DNA of 64,000 nt from Nymphaea colorata (Eukaryota > Streptophyta > Magnoliopsida > Nymphaeales > Nymphaeaceae): positions 8,366,802-8,430,801 of the forward strand of contig NC_045145.1 of the NCBI RefSeq assembly GCF_008831285.2, in the 5' to 3' direction. Made by a program: the position numbers and the translations under genes. Below the pieces are notes generated by a model. That model worked only from the letters and a program-made list of their open reading frames with translations, had not been told where the DNA came from and made no database searches. Positions 46,163 through 58,682 of the stretch are shown in pieces. How positions within the stretch are numbered: the stretch's first letter is position 1; each line of letters begins with the position of its first letter.

Positions 46163-46377
46163 GGTTCCGTTTGATGTCAAGGTGAACTTTGGAACGTTAA
46201 AGTTACCATGGAAAAAAATTCATGGTAAAAAGTCGGACCCTTACAGAGTAAAATTACCCTGTTCCATCTAATTTGGCAGGGTAATTTTTCTTGTGTTTGA
46301 TTTAAAAAGGAAAAGCCGTACAAAAACTTGCAGTTTCCCTCAATGCACAGTAAAATTCCTATGCATCAAATGGGACC
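46163..46377. mobile_element. Tourist-like (PIF/Harbinger) MITE
   Basis: 215 bp with terminal inverted repeats GGTTCCGTTTGATG (left) and GGTCCCATTTGATG (right, reverse complement), 12 of 14 matching. It is flanked on both sides by TAA (46160-46162 and 46378-46380). A TAA/TTA duplication and GG(T/G)-YCCRTTTG-type ends are the hallmark of PIF/Harbinger MITEs. No coding capacity. Confidence 0.85.
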
Positions 46378-46542
46378 TAAAGGTTAATGTGGGTTTTTTT
46401 TTTCGTTCTTGAGATAATCAGTTATAAGAATGAGAAGTTATCTATTTGCTGAACAATATTTTTTCTTTTATGCTCACAATTCCAGAAAAATTGTTCTGCA
46501 ATAGTCTACCAGAAAAAAAATCCTAATGCTCAGAAAAATATC

Positions 46543-47348
46543 TTAGTATTAATGTAGTATGCAGAAGAACCTGGTCAGAAATTGTCTAACTCATGAAATA
46601 CCGATTAAGAATGCAAAACATACTTGCAAGGCCCAAGAAAAAGGTTATAAAAATGAAAAATAAAGACAACGTTTTATTAAGCTAATAAGCATAAGTAGAT
46701 TCTCCATCATCAAAGCAAATAAATTAAGATAGATTGTCCATCATGAAAGTGGAAGCCAAATGTTTGAATCTCTAGGAACTTTATTCAGCTAAATGAATTT
46801 TTCATTTCTAAACAACGAAAGTTTAAAAAAATAGGATTTCGGCAAGACAAACAATATCTTCTACTAATGAAAACTTGAACACCTTCAAGGATGGTCATAT
46901 ATCAATAATTTGTTATACAAAAGGAATAAAGAAAATAAATTAAAGGAAACTTGATTTGAGTTCCCCATTGACCCTTAATATACATATCCATAGTTATGTT
47001 CTTATCATCCCTCTCATGCATCAATTTCAAACAAGCTGTCACTCTCTGACTACTCAGACCCCATTTCGAGCAAATCATACCTCCTAAGCTAAATACCTAA
47101 AGTCATTCTTCCCCTCAGAATCTGATGTCATCAACGAGGATGATGACCATAAGAAGAGAGAAGAAGATGAAATAAAGCATAAGTCGGAGTATGAGATTAG
47201 AAGCCTAGTGGCGAAGAAGGTGAGGACTATGATAGCGATGTTTCCAATCTGATTTCGCCTTCTTCTAAAATGGAATAGCCAATTCTGTGGCCATCACTGA
47301 TTTAATAGCAATGCTGAAAACCAAATACTAAAACAGTAGTACTCATGA

Positions 47349-47352
<4 letters not shown>
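46543..47352. other. no gene recognised
   Basis: AT-rich. At 47120-47250 the plus strand encodes an acidic, Lys-rich stretch (DVINEDDDHKKREEDEIKHK) that ends in a stop at ~47252. This may be an exon remnant, but no family was recognised. Confidence 0.4.

Positions 47353-47398
<46 letters not shown>
47353..47398. repeat. (AG)n microsatellite
   Basis: A 46-base AG run 26 bp from the MULE-like element. Confidence 0.95.
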
Positions 47399-47401
<3 letters not shown>

Positions 47402-47424
47402 GAAAGGCAAACTCACTAGTCGCT

Positions 47425-48559
47425 AGGGCTGCACAACGAGTCGAGCCAACTCGGGCTCGACTCGAACTCGCTCGAAAAAGCTCGGCTCGAGCTCGACTCA
47501 GTTGTAAACGAGTCAAGTTCAAGCTGAAAATTAAACTCGAAATAATAAACGAGTCGAGTTCGAGTTTCCAGAACTTGACTCGTTTAAACTCGAGTTGACT
47601 CGTTGTGTAATAGTCAATTGATTAGACAAACCGGTTTAAGAAACCGGTTCACCGGTTTAGGGTTAAACATTTTTCTCTTCGCGTCTTCGCATTTTCACTC
47701 TTCCGTCTTTTGCATCTCTGTCTTCTCTGTCTTGCTGGCTGCCGCCTTCCCTCTTCCGGCAACCACGACCTTTGGCGGCTCAGCCTTCTGTCTTTCCAAC
47801 TGCTCTCACTTCTCCTCTGCTCTATCTATTCTCTTCATCCCTCTTCCGTCGACCAGACTGCAAGGCAGGCTGCCTTTACCAGACAGGATGGATGAAGGGC
47901 GTCCTTTCCATCGTATCACAAAGAAGAGAAAGAGGCCGGTCGTAGCGCTGGTTGGGCCTTCCTCATCATGTGGTGGAGCAGAGAGGGAGAAACCCATCAG
48001 GGTCCCTCATTTTTCCAGGCGGTAGAGAGGAAGGGTCATTGAGCTCTTCCCCATTGCAGCAGCCGCAACGACTGCCGCAATCTACTGAACGAGAAATGGG
48101 AGGGGAACTTGCCGGGTCTGTTGCTTCCTTTCAGGCAATGGGTGAGGGGGCCGATGGTCCTCCTCGCCGGTGGTGTGCAACAGCAAGAAAGGGGCTGTCG
48201 GCCCCTCTCTGGTTGGTAAAACGAAGGTAGGAGGTCTGAGTTCTTGTTGGCGATTGTCTGCTACCATCGCCATAAAAAAAGAAAAAGAGAGATAGGGAGG
48301 GACTTGGCTGGATCCCTCCTCGTCTGGCGACTATGGGTGGCACCTCCAGTGTTGGTGACTGCTGGTGGCACCTCTGGTGCCCGTGGGTGGTTACTCGTGG
48401 GTAGAGAATGTAAACGAGTTAATCTAGTTAAGGGAGTCGAGTTCGAGCTCGACTCTGTACAATCGAGTCGAGCTCGAGCTTGTGTTAGGGAGCTCGACTT
48501 GAGTTCGAGCTCAAGCTCTATAAGCCAAGTCGAGCTCGACTCGGCTTGTGTGCAGCCCT
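47425..48559. mobile_element. Mutator-like non-autonomous element, possible Pack-MULE
   Basis: 1135 bp. The ends are perfectly inverted (AGGGCTGCAC ... GTGCAGCCCT) and flanked by a perfect 10-bp duplication, ACTAGTCGCT (47415-47424 and 48560-48569), the length expected of Mutator-like elements. Both ends carry subterminal GAGTCGAG/GAGCTCGA arrays (47435-47600, 48410-48545). The interior (47640-48400) is GC-rich and gene-like in composition, with open frames on both strands (e.g. 47603-48025 +), but no domain was recognised. That interior could be a captured gene fragment. Confidence 0.85.
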
Positions 48560-48569
48560 ACTAGTCGCT

Positions 48570-49055
48570 GCAATTTGAAGGCCTGCTGAAAGAAATGTGA
48601 AAGAAGTAGGAGGCAAGTGAGCTGCATTTACTGTGGCTGCTACAAGTGAAGTGTCAGGGAGACCATGGCAACTATTCACTGGAGCCATTCAATGATTTCA
48701 GAAAATAAAGTCAAACCTCTTGTGGCAGGCCTGATTTTTATTTTGAAATTCTGGGAGTGGGAAGTCAAAGTGACTCATCCATATTAAGTGCTAACCACTT
48801 TAGGTGATATTTTCTATGGCCAAGTGATCTACACAAACATTTGGTCCTTCAAATGTTGGGAACCATATGTCTTGGAAAGCTAGATTAGTGTAGTGATTGG
48901 TGAATAAGTTAATGACATACATTTAGTACCTTTCACATTAAATGGATTACCTACTAGTACGAATGTTTTGTTACTACTGTCATTGCATTTAAAGTGCTTC
49001 CTTCCATTTAGGAAATTTGTCATTTACAATTGAATCAAGAAAACGAGTCATTCAT
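48570..49055. other. no gene recognised
   Basis: Sequence between the MULE-like element and the copia 3 relic. The 5' LTR of copia 3 would be expected here, but no sequence like 52089 onward was found. Confidence 0.45.
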
Positions 49056-52000
49056 AATACTGCTACCCAGCAAGAAGCTCTCTTTGAGATGGCAACAGCC
49101 TTTTTTGTTCCTCAAGCTGGCCATGGATGCTAGAACAACAATTACCATGGTATAGGCTGCAATGGTTTGGCAATAACCAGCCCAACTATGGAGGTAGTCA
49201 TTGGCATTTCAATACCATTAACAATGCCAAATCTTCTAAAAGCCTAATGCCAAAGAATCTTCTCCCGACACGGTTTTGTGTCAATTCTATGAGTGTAAAA
49301 GTCATACTGTGCATCAATGTTACATATTTCAAACTCCTTTGTTGCATGGTGACTTGATTCTTTGCTTCATGATGTGTCGCAGCTTGATATAGGTGCATCT
49401 CATCATATGTAACCAATGCCATGGAAGATCAAACCAACTACATGGAATATGAAAAACTGACCATGGGGAATGGAGCCTCTTTCTCTATTGCCAACAATTA
49501 TAATGTTCATCTTAGGCCCTCTCCATTCATCTTACGAAATGTGTTGCACATTCCTAGCGTACACATAAAAATTACTATCAGTTGCAAAAATTCACTATGG
49601 AGAATAATTGCTATCTTGAATCCTTCCAATTTTGTTGTTAAACACAATCACATAAAGAAGATGCTCCACCATGGGGAGCCTCGTAATAGACTCTACGATG
49701 GGTGAGTGGAAGGATTTGAACCTGTTGCGAGTATAGCTTAGAATAAGTCATTGGAGTCTAGCAATACCAATTAGGACAACAAGGAGATTATGTTTTAGAT
49801 GCTTTGAATAAAAGCAATATAGACTTTTGTGATGTTGATAGAACTCGACTGCTTTATTAATAAATTTCATAAATTCTCTTTTTCTTATCTTTGATAGTTG
49901 TTCCAATGTTCCTCTTAGAACTGTGCATGATGATTTATGAGGGTTGGCCCCTTACATATCATGGGAAGATTATTGCTATTAGTTCTAGTAGACAATTTCA
50001 CTCGCTTTAAATGGATATTTCCTCTCCAAGTATAATCTAAGGCTTTCAATTGTTTTCCTCGATTTAAAATTAAGATTGAAAACCAAATTAGGCATTCCAT
50101 GAAAGTGTTTCATAGTGATAAATGTGGTGATTTCATTGATCATTATTTAATGAGTCTTTAGAGCGAAATGGCATAAAATGATGATTATCGTGTCCCTCTA
50201 CTCCTAGGACAAACGGAATCATCTCATGAAAACTCGAGTTGTAACCAAATTGGGAATGGCTATTCTTTCTCATGGTGAACGGCCTCCAAAATTTTGGACC
50301 AATGCATTTAGAATTAGTGACTATCTTGTTCAGCTACCGTCAATGTGGCTCCTTGGAGAGACTCCATAGAAATGAATACTGAATCAAACTTTGAGTTATG
50401 ATCATTTTGAATTTGTGACTGCACATGCTATGCACCGCTTACAACATATATGTTGAATAAGCTATTACTAAATTTCACCCTGGTTATGGATCTATCCAAA
50501 CAATGTTTCATGTGTTATGTTCTTGTTCTAAACCATGCGTATGTTTCGAATCATGTGACATCCAATGAAGAAATCTTGATTGGATAACAAAGAGGAACAA
50601 GAACCAAACAGTGTTGAGATCTAAGAAGCAATAAGTGGAGGATCGCAATGGATGAAGAAATCAAAGCTCTCCAAAAAAAAACAACATGTGGATGCTTGTT
50701 CCAACATTGGATGTAAACAAGTTGTTGTAGAAAATGGGTTTTTAGAGTTAAAAAACTCAAATGATATTGTTGCTCGTTTCCAGGACAGACTTGTGGGGCA
50801 AAGGTTATAACCTGGTTGTGAAGCCGACTACCATCATATTGTTTTCTTTATAGTCATTTCAGGAGGATGGGTAATGCATCAGCTAGATGTTGGCAATTTA
50901 TTCTTCCATAGTGAGCTTAAGAAGCAAGTTTACATAGGGAAAACACTGGTATTTGAAGATAATAGATTTTTGGTTCACATCTACAAGATTCAAAAGGCCA
51001 TCTACAGCCTAAAACAAAAGGCTGAGGGCATAGTTCAAGAAGCTAAAATCTAATTGGTTCAAAAAAATTTTAAAGAATTAAAATCAAACTTTTTTCATTT
51101 CATCTATGGGGCTAAAGGAGGTATGATGTACATACTTATTTATGATAAAGATATTACTATTATGGGAAGTTCAGTATTGTATATCCAAAAAGTTGTAGAC
51201 TATGTTGACCTAGTTAAGGACTTTGGAGAGTTTAGTAATTTTCTTGGCATGGAAGTTATCAAGCAAGATCATGGAGTTTTTTCTTAGCCAACAGAAGTAT
51301 CTTCTTGAGTTACTGTCTAAGGCAATAAATGGAGCATTGCATATTGGTAATGACCCCTACAACAACACTAAACAGTCTCTAGCTCAAAGCATTATAGAGA
51401 GCCTCTCAATGAGCATAATGCTTCTCTTTATCATCAAATTGTTTGTGGACTTCAATCCGCCACATTATGCTGATCAGACATAGCCTTTACAGTTAGTGTG
51501 ACATGTTAATTCATGCATTAACCATGCGAGGACCACTAGGTTTATATAAGGCCTATATTTAGGTAACTTAGGGACAATTGGTTATGAATTGCATTTTTCT
51601 TCATTTAGTTCCTTGTCATTATCAGCTTTTACAAACACTAACTAGAAAAGTTATCCAGATGACTGTAAGTCTACCAATGAATATCTCATGTATTTCGGCA
51701 CAAACATTATTTTGTCATCAAACAATCAACAAACTGTAGCTCGATCTTTGATAGAGGCCATGTATAGCCCTAGAAAGAGTTACATAAGAACTATTATGGT
51801 TAAGAATTATGCTTTGTCAACTCCAAATAGAAGAAAATTCTAAATTTGTGTTGTGGTGTGACAATATTCTAGCATCAAATCCCCCTTGTACAAGGCATAT
51901 TATAACTTTGTTCATGAATGTTTAGATTATTACTTTGTTCATAAATGTGTTGCAAACAAGGAGATTGAAATCGAGTCTGTAAAAGGAAGTTAAGCAGCTT

Positions 52001-52077
52001 GCAAGCATGTTTACCAAATGACTACTAGGTCCAAAATTTGAATATCTCATACGCAAACTCAATATCACCGATATTGC
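49056..52077 (+). pseudogene. copia element 3: heavily decayed gag-pol
   Basis: Plus-strand Ty1/copia order with frame changes throughout. A Gag knuckle remnant is at 49279-49320 (CQFYECKSHTVHQC). The protease site, LDIGASHHM, is at ~49383-49410. The pre-integrase segment is in 49421-49705 (RNVLHIPSVH, NPSNFVVKHNHIKKMLHHG). The integrase core runs ~49985-50300 (VDNFTRFKWIFPLQV, FHSDKCGDF). Reverse transcriptase runs ~50645-51300 (AMDEEIKALQK, YKIQKAIYSLKQKAEG, DLVKDFGEFSNFLGMEV), with the YVDD region degraded. The RNase H tail is ~51720-52070 (TVARSLIEAMYSPRK, NKEIEIESVKGS). It is of the same family as the fragment at 9123-9340. Confidence 0.85.
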
Positions 52078-52088
52078 TTGAGGGGGCA
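52078..52088 (+). other. polypurine tract of copia element 3
   Basis: TTGAGGGGGCA immediately before the LTR start TGTTGGAAGG at 52089. Confidence 0.8.
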
Positions 52089-52800
52089 TGTTGGAAGGAT
52101 AATTTTACCAAATCACAATGGATGCAGTCTTATGCAAAATGAGAACAATTTAATGAATATAGGGAAGCAGAAACCTAAATTTTATGACACCACTATAGAC
52201 ACCCAAAATTTTTATAAGTCAAAATAACCATTTTACTACTCATAAATAGGAATTTGAACTGGTTGTTCAAAAGAATTCTAAATATAGGGGTTGCGAACTA
52301 CAGCAGATCAAGTCATATGCTCTAGGAATCAGCCATTAGGACTCAAATCACCAAAGTTGTCACCACTTAAAAAATAGCCATTTCGTCCCTGATCATCCCA
52401 TTTTGTCCTATTTTCCTCCAATTTTCCATGAACATTCATGGAAATCTTAAGAAATATTTTACCCAAGAACAATTAGAATGATTTTCATCTATATGAATTG
52501 TCAATGTCGTTGAAACAAGTTTATCAGCTTACATTTGGTCAGAAATCGTTAATTTCTCTAGCTTTCTATCATTTCTTATTATCAGAACACTTATAGTCTG
52601 GATAAGAGCCCCAATAGGTTCTTTACAATGTTAGCAGAGTATTTTAGCTTCCAAGCTCAAATTCTTGTGCTAGAGCATATTCCTAAGAAATGGTGTCCTA
52701 TTTCCCCATTTTTGCAAGGTGTCCGAGAACATTTTATGCATGATTCAAGCAAGTTAGTCTACTTCAAGCAAGTATTACATTCTTTAGTACGGGATCTGAC
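52089..52800 (+). repeat. 3' LTR of copia element 3 (end not located)
   Basis: Begins TGTTGGAAGGATAATTTTAC and matches the LTR start of the fragment at 9122 over ~90 bases. With no second copy the 3' limit cannot be set; 52800 is only the point where a different repeat begins. Confidence 0.5.
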
Positions 52801-53110
52801 TATTCTTAACTTCAGTTTGAGTGCTTCTATGCTTGTGGTTCTTGTACGAAAGTATGATTGCTTGTATGCTTGCAGGTCTCATATGAGAGGAAAAGTGCTT
52901 CTTTGCTTGTGAAATTCACATACCAATGCACATGTGCTTGTGGGGCCACATACAAAAGTATGAGTGCTAGTGTACAAGTGTGTTTTGTATGAAAGTATAA
53001 ATGCAAATTTATGTACCAATGCATGTGTGCTAGATACTTGTGCATGTTTATATGGTGCTTGTAAATTATGGTGAGTGCTTGTATAATTTGCATTTGAGTA
53101 ATTGTAAACT
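52800..53110 (+). repeat. degenerate GTGCTTGT minisatellite
   Basis: GTGCTTGTG, TGAGTGCTTGTA, GTGCTAGTG and ACAAAAGTATGAG words recur every ~35-45 bases. Open frames on the minus strand rich in His, Tyr and Thr are produced by the repeat. Confidence 0.55.
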
Positions 53111-53519
53111 TGTGAATATCCTAACAAAAATTGTCAATTCAGATTTTTATGAAATTTCTACTTGAAGGTTCAAAACTTCATAAAACTCTTGATATTTTTT
53201 ATTTTGCAAAATTTTCCTGCTTGAAAGAACTTGTAGATAAATGACTCAAAATCCCTTTAAAATTATGTGATAGTTTATCTTAACCTAAAAAGATGCCTCA
53301 ATATAGGAGGGGCAATGGGAATGTTGGGATCATGAGAAATGAATAAGTCTAGCCACCAAAGAATAGAGAAAAATGCTTGGACATAAAAGAAAGAGACATA
53401 TTTGATTCAAGGAAAAACAACTTTATTGATCAAATGACTAAGGAGGGGACCCTAGTATCCATATAATGCATGAAAAAAAAAGCAAACAATAACAAGTTCA
53501 ACTTAGATTCTAGTGTTCT
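53111..53519. other. no gene recognised
   Basis: AT-rich, non-coding; probably the part of the gypsy element downstream of gag, but no pol motif was seen. Confidence 0.35.
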
Positions 53520-54814
53520 ATCACGAATCAACCCTTCCACCAGAAACTATATCTATGTAGTCTGTAGAATGTGGTTGAGAGGAATACAGTCATCCGTACT
53601 ATGGCGAAGATTCCTGTGAAATTTGCAGAATTGATCCTTGTACTTTCCTTTCACTTCAGGATGATCTGCCACCTTTGGAGTTTGCAAAGGTTATTCTAGG
53701 ACAAGAGAAGCTCTTCTTTGATTTGTTCTATAGAAGTAAATTTCATGTCTCTTGTCCACCCTAGGTATCATCTGTTATATCCCTTTAGATGATGTATATT
53801 GTTATTTTTGTTTTCCTTTTTCATTGTGCTTTTTTTTTCAATAGATTGCTTGATCTTTGCTTTATGTTGTGTTGGCCTGAGCCGAAGATAGTACATGGAC
53901 TTGAGATTTAGCCTACTTCTTGTCATTATCCTTCTTGTAGTAACTCTGACCAGTTTCTGTTTTGAGATTGACAACCTTGAAGGCTCTCTCTATTTGCTTT
54001 GCTTATTGGCTAGATCGTAAATGATTCATACTCATGTTTTATGAGGTGGTACCAGATGCGCTCTTAAAAATTGCCATGAATCATAGTAAAGGCATGATCC
54101 TATGCCATCTAAATTCTCATTCATTCGTATAGATTTCCAACACTAAATATATTCTTGAGTTGATTCTTTGGTTTCTTGGTGTATCTCCATGAGAGTATAA
54201 AAAATGAGGACTTTAGAACAATTGGATTCATACTTGTTAATGAACGCATTTACAACCCATCAAAATCCTTCATTTTGGATGGACCAATATGCTCCATATA
54301 CCTTTGTGATGCTTCCCTTCCAAGCTCCTTGGGAAACATATAAAAGGAGCTTCGTCATTGTCTCGAAATATGTTGCACTCGGCAAATAACATGGCCAAGC
54401 ACACATGTGGGTTCTTAGTCCCTTTGAATTTATTGAACTTCCTTGAAAGTCTCAGTAGATCTTCATCATCCAACCTTCACAAAAGTCCTTTCTAGAATAA
54501 TTTAACTTGCCTTTTCTCCATGGAGCATATAGCTTGCTCCATCTACTGTATGCGAGATTGCATGGTCTCAGTTGATTTGCAGAGTTTCCATTGATTAAAG
54601 ATCCCATGTTCCTATTTCTTGATGTATGAGTCTTTCACTATTCTTCATCACCTTCTGGAACATTTTCTGAAACTAGATGGAGGCTTCTGGATATTGTCAT
54701 CATTTTTTGTTCAAGTTGTTCGTCCTCGGAGCCGTTGGACCTTTCAGTGTACTTTAGCTTTGTCTCACCTTCTTCTGCCTCAACATTCCTTCTTGATCTG
54801 GTTCCAGAGGCCAT
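53520..54814 (-). pseudogene. Ty3/gypsy gag relic
   Basis: Minus strand from an ATG at 54814. The N-terminus MASGTRSRRNVEAEEGETKL is followed by a stop within ~55 codons. A retrotrans_gag-like block lies in 54270-54473 (KFNKFKGTKNPHVCLAM, FPRSLEGKHHKGIW). Further on there is DQFCKFHRNLRHSTDDC (53586-53636), the C-x2-H...H-x-T-x2-C motif typical of Ty3/gypsy Gag. No protease, reverse transcriptase or integrase lies downstream. The first ~200 bases reappear inverted at 57480-57687 because of the palindrome. Confidence 0.7.
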
Positions 54815-57687
54815 AGTTTCATGTTATTACTTGGTCCATATGAAATAATATGGCTTTGAAAATTATCATTGTACGGACTTGGTGGGATTAGGACAAAATG
54901 ACTGGATAAAATAGAAGATAGCCAGACCTAGTAAAGGGACTACCTAAATGGGCCAACCCAATTAAGGAAAGACTAACAATATGATGGACATGTTTGAACC
55001 AGAATAGGTGAAAGAGGTAACCAAAGAGGTAGATTGAAAACATAAGATAGGATTTTGGACTCCTAGACAATTTTGACAAAAAAATAGGACAATACTGTTA
55101 GGAATTCACATCTAGTTTTTTAAAAGAAGTTTATGAAGACATGAAAAATAAGACGACACAAAGATGCACACACAACACACTCTAGAAGACACAATTCTAT
55201 GATAAATATTTAAAAATGGCTTAAACTCCTAAACTAGATCTCATGAAGTTCAAGATCAATAGAAATGCAATATCATGTTATGGCCATATAATTGTATAAA
55301 ATCCAATATATGAGGCATAGACTTCCTCCTTAGCTTCCATAGCTTAGGGTTCTCAATTCTCCTTAGAGGTTACCGATATATGCGACTATGATCCCAGTAT
55401 GTAGTAAGGGGAGTACCAATACCCACCTCCAATAGGTTGGTCCAGCCATTCAATCCTACTAAAGCTATTGCTTAAGGGGGGAAATCCTATGACATGATAA
55501 CTAAGACTTATATTGGTTCAAGGGAAGTTCAAAATCATGAGCATATGTGCAAGCTGAGAGCTACAGTGCAGATCCTAAGATGGAGATTTAAATTATTGAA
55601 GAGAGACAAACATGGTTTTCAAATAGATCCAAACTGAGAGGAACAATATTGATCCTATATCTATGTGCATATGTAAAATTTCTCTCAATTGTAAGTCCTG
55701 ATGCAAACAAGGAATGCACAGATTACATATGGACAACCAGATGGCTCTATGGCTTGAGTGACAACCATAACATGGTAATCTGGATCACTCAATTAAGCCT
55801 AGTGAAAAGCAGAAATAGGACCCCCCATGGTCGTCACATTTGTTTATATGCAGAATTTTACAATCTTTCATATGACTATTCATATTGAAAATTTAAAAAA
55901 AAAAATGTACTTGTCTCCTTATCTCTTTCGAGAGATTACGAGATAGGACGCAACCTATCGGTATGAGATCTTATCATTCCTAGCACTTTAACCAGAGGTA
56001 TTTAGATCAAGGACTAGACTAAGTATTCCAAATTATGAGTTATTGTTGTTGTTAAGATCCTAACTTCCCTCTATTTGTAAAAATGAGATTTTAGAAAATT
56101 TAAGTGGACCTTTAGAAATCTACGTGCATGAATTATGTCCGTGGGTTTCAAATATATTTTTCTTCACTTCATGCACGTAGATTTCTAAAGGTCCACTTAA
56201 ATTTTCTAAAATCTCATTTTTACAAATAGAGGGAAGTTAGGATCTTAACAACAACAATAACTCATAATTTGGAATACTTAGTCTAGTCCTTGATCTAAAT
56301 ACTCTGGTTAAAGTGCTAGGAATGATAAGATCTCATACCGATAGGTTGCGTCCTATCTCGTAATCTCTCGAAAGAGATAAGGAGACAAGTACATTTTTTT
56401 TTTTAAATTTTCAATATGAATAGTCATATGAAAGATTGTAAAATTCTGCATATAAACAAATGTGACGACCATGGGGGGTCCTATTTCTGCTTTTCACTAG
56501 GCTTAATTGAGTGATCCAGATTACCATGTTATGGTTGTCACTCAAGCCATAGAGCCATCTGGTTGTCCATATGTAATCTGTGCATTCCTTGTTTGCATCA
56601 GGACTTACAATTGAGAGAAATTTTACATATGCACATAGATATAGGATCAAATATTGTTCCTCTCAGTTTGGATCTATTTGAAAACCATGTTTGTCTCTCT
56701 TCAATAATTTAAATCTCCATCTTAGGATCTGCACTGTAGCTCTCAGCTTGCACATATGCTCATGATTTGAACTTCCCTTGAACCAATATAAGTCTTAGTT
56801 ATCATGTCATAGGATTTCCCCCCTTAAGCAATAGCTTTAGTAGGATTGAATGGCTGGACCAACCTATTGGAGGTGGGTATTGGTACTCCCTTACTACATA
56901 CTGGGATCATAGTCGCATATATCGGTAACCTCTAAGGAGAATTGAGAACCCTAAGCTATGGAAGCTAAGGAGGAAGTCTATGCCTCATATATTGGATTTT
57001 ATACAATTATATGGCCATAACATGATATTGCATTTCTATTGATCTTGAACTTCATGAGATCTAGTTTAGGAGTTAAGCCATTTTTAAATATTTATCATAG
57101 AATTGTGTCTTCTAGAGTGTGTTGTGTGTGCATCTTTGTGTCGTCTTATTTTTCATGTCTTCATAAACTTCTTTTAAAAAACTAGATGTGAATTCCTACA
57201 GTATTGTCTATTTTTTTGTCAAAATTGTCTAGGAGTCCAAAATCCTATCTTATGTTTTCAATCTACCTCTTTGGTTACCTCTTTCACCTATTCTGGTTCA
57301 AACATGTCCATCATATTGTTAGTCTTCCTTAATTGGGTTGGCCCATTTAGGTAGTCCCTTTACTAGGTCTGGCTATCTTCTATTTTATCCAGTCATTTTG
57401 TCCTAATCCCACCAAGTCCGTACAATGATAATTTTCAAAGCCATATTTATTTCATATGGACCAAGTAATAACATGAAACTATGGCCTCTGGAACCAGATC
57501 AAGAAGGAATGTTGAGGCAGAAGAAGGTGAGACAAAGCTAAAGTACACTGAAAGGTCAACGGCTCCGAGGACGAACAACTTGAACAAAAAATGATGACAA
57601 TATCCAGAAGCCTCCATCTAGTTTCAGAAAATGTTCCAGAAGGTGATGAAGAATAGTGAAAGACTCATACATCAAGAAATAGGAACA
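54607..57687. repeat. near-perfect palindrome, probable fold-back artefact
   Basis: Left arm 54607-56132 (1526 bp) and right arm 56168-57687 (1520 bp) are reverse complements with a 35-bp spacer (56133-56167). Differences seen by eye are one-base indels (e.g. AATATTGATCC versus AATATTTGATCC) and occasional single changes. The right arm ends exactly at the N gap. Identical 79-residue open frames on opposite strands (55649-55888 and 56411-56650) are a by-product. Confidence 0.95.
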
Positions 57688-57787
57688 NNNNNNNNNNNNN
57701 NNNNNNNNNNNNNNNNNNNNNNNNNNNNNNNNNNNNNNNNNNNNNNNNNNNNNNNNNNNNNNNNNNNNNNNNNNNNNNNNNNNNNNN
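57688..57787. other. assembly gap, exactly 100 N
   Basis: A fixed-length N run, the convention for a scaffold gap of unknown size. It joins the end of a palindrome arm to a second copy of sequence first seen 17.5 kb upstream. Confidence 0.99.
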
Positions 57788-58431
57788 AGTCGAGATTCAT
57801 TATTGTAAGCTAGAATATTGTGCTTTCTTTTATCCTGTCATCGTAATTTCTTATTTCTTTTTGTGCAATGGAGTAATATTTGACTGTTGGTTGTTATCTA
57901 GCATTTCGTTGCTCCTTCTTTTTCATATTTGATTATTTTTAAAATTTGGCTGTAACTTGCAATATTGCTAAATAAATTCTCAGTGTCAAGCTACCATCAT
58001 GCTGTCTTAACACTATTTTATAATTAATTTTTACCCCAGCTGATTTGTTGGTGGATTTTTAAATTAGCAGGTGGTGCTTTTATGTTGGAAGGCTGCAGCA
58101 GTTTATGTGAATCCAATGGCCTCCCAACATTTAATTCTCCAATCAAGATTCCAACTTATCAAATAGCTGGAAATAGAATTGGATGGAATTAGAAAATTTT
58201 CATTCCATTATCAAGTGGAATTTTGATTCCATAATCAAAATAGACCAACCAAACATTCCCTAATAATGAAAATCACGAACATTACTTATAGAAAAGGAGA
58301 GTCATCATTGTAAGGTTAAAATTGAAGGAGACAAAAGTTAGTTCAAATGACAAAAGTACATTTTGTTGATCATATATGAGGGTTGAAAACATGGGTGGGC
58401 ATTTGGATCCAAACAACACTGTTGGTTCCAG

Positions 58432-58682
58432 TAAAAGACTTGTAATGCATGTCAGGTCATTCTGATTCAAAGGATAGCAAGGTTGTGTTTGCATGAGACC
58501 TTAAAAAAAAATGACATTATGATAAATAAGGTTTGTGCCAACGAAGAGATGTTGGAAGGAACCCTTCGTGATTTATTACCAAAAAAAAAAAACTTATTTA
58601 CAAACAAAAAAAGAGAAGGAAAAGAACATGCAAAAAATGAACAAAATGTATTGTGCACATCAAAGATCAATCTGGCAGCTTA
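58432..58682 (-). repeat. dispersed repeat family B (duplicate of 40943-41197)
   Basis: Same sequence as copy 2 of family B apart from poly-A lengths. Not an independent insertion. Confidence 0.7.

Larger units (their letters stand above)
40296..46542. repeat. 6.25 kb segment, copy 1 (repeated at 57788-64000)
   Basis: Every stretch compared is the same as 57788-64000 in the same order and orientation. Copy 1 is 6247 bp and copy 2 is 6213 bp. The differences seen are single-base changes in homopolymer length. See the N gap and palindrome entries for the likely assembly origin. Confidence 0.95.

Noticed and set aside
55649-56650. Two identical 79-residue open frames on opposite strands
   Set aside because: They are the same sequence read from the two arms of the palindrome at 54607-57687, with no recognisable domain.
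57631-57813. Open frame running across the N gap
   Set aside because: It exists only because unknown bases are read as open; the two sides are not contiguous DNA.
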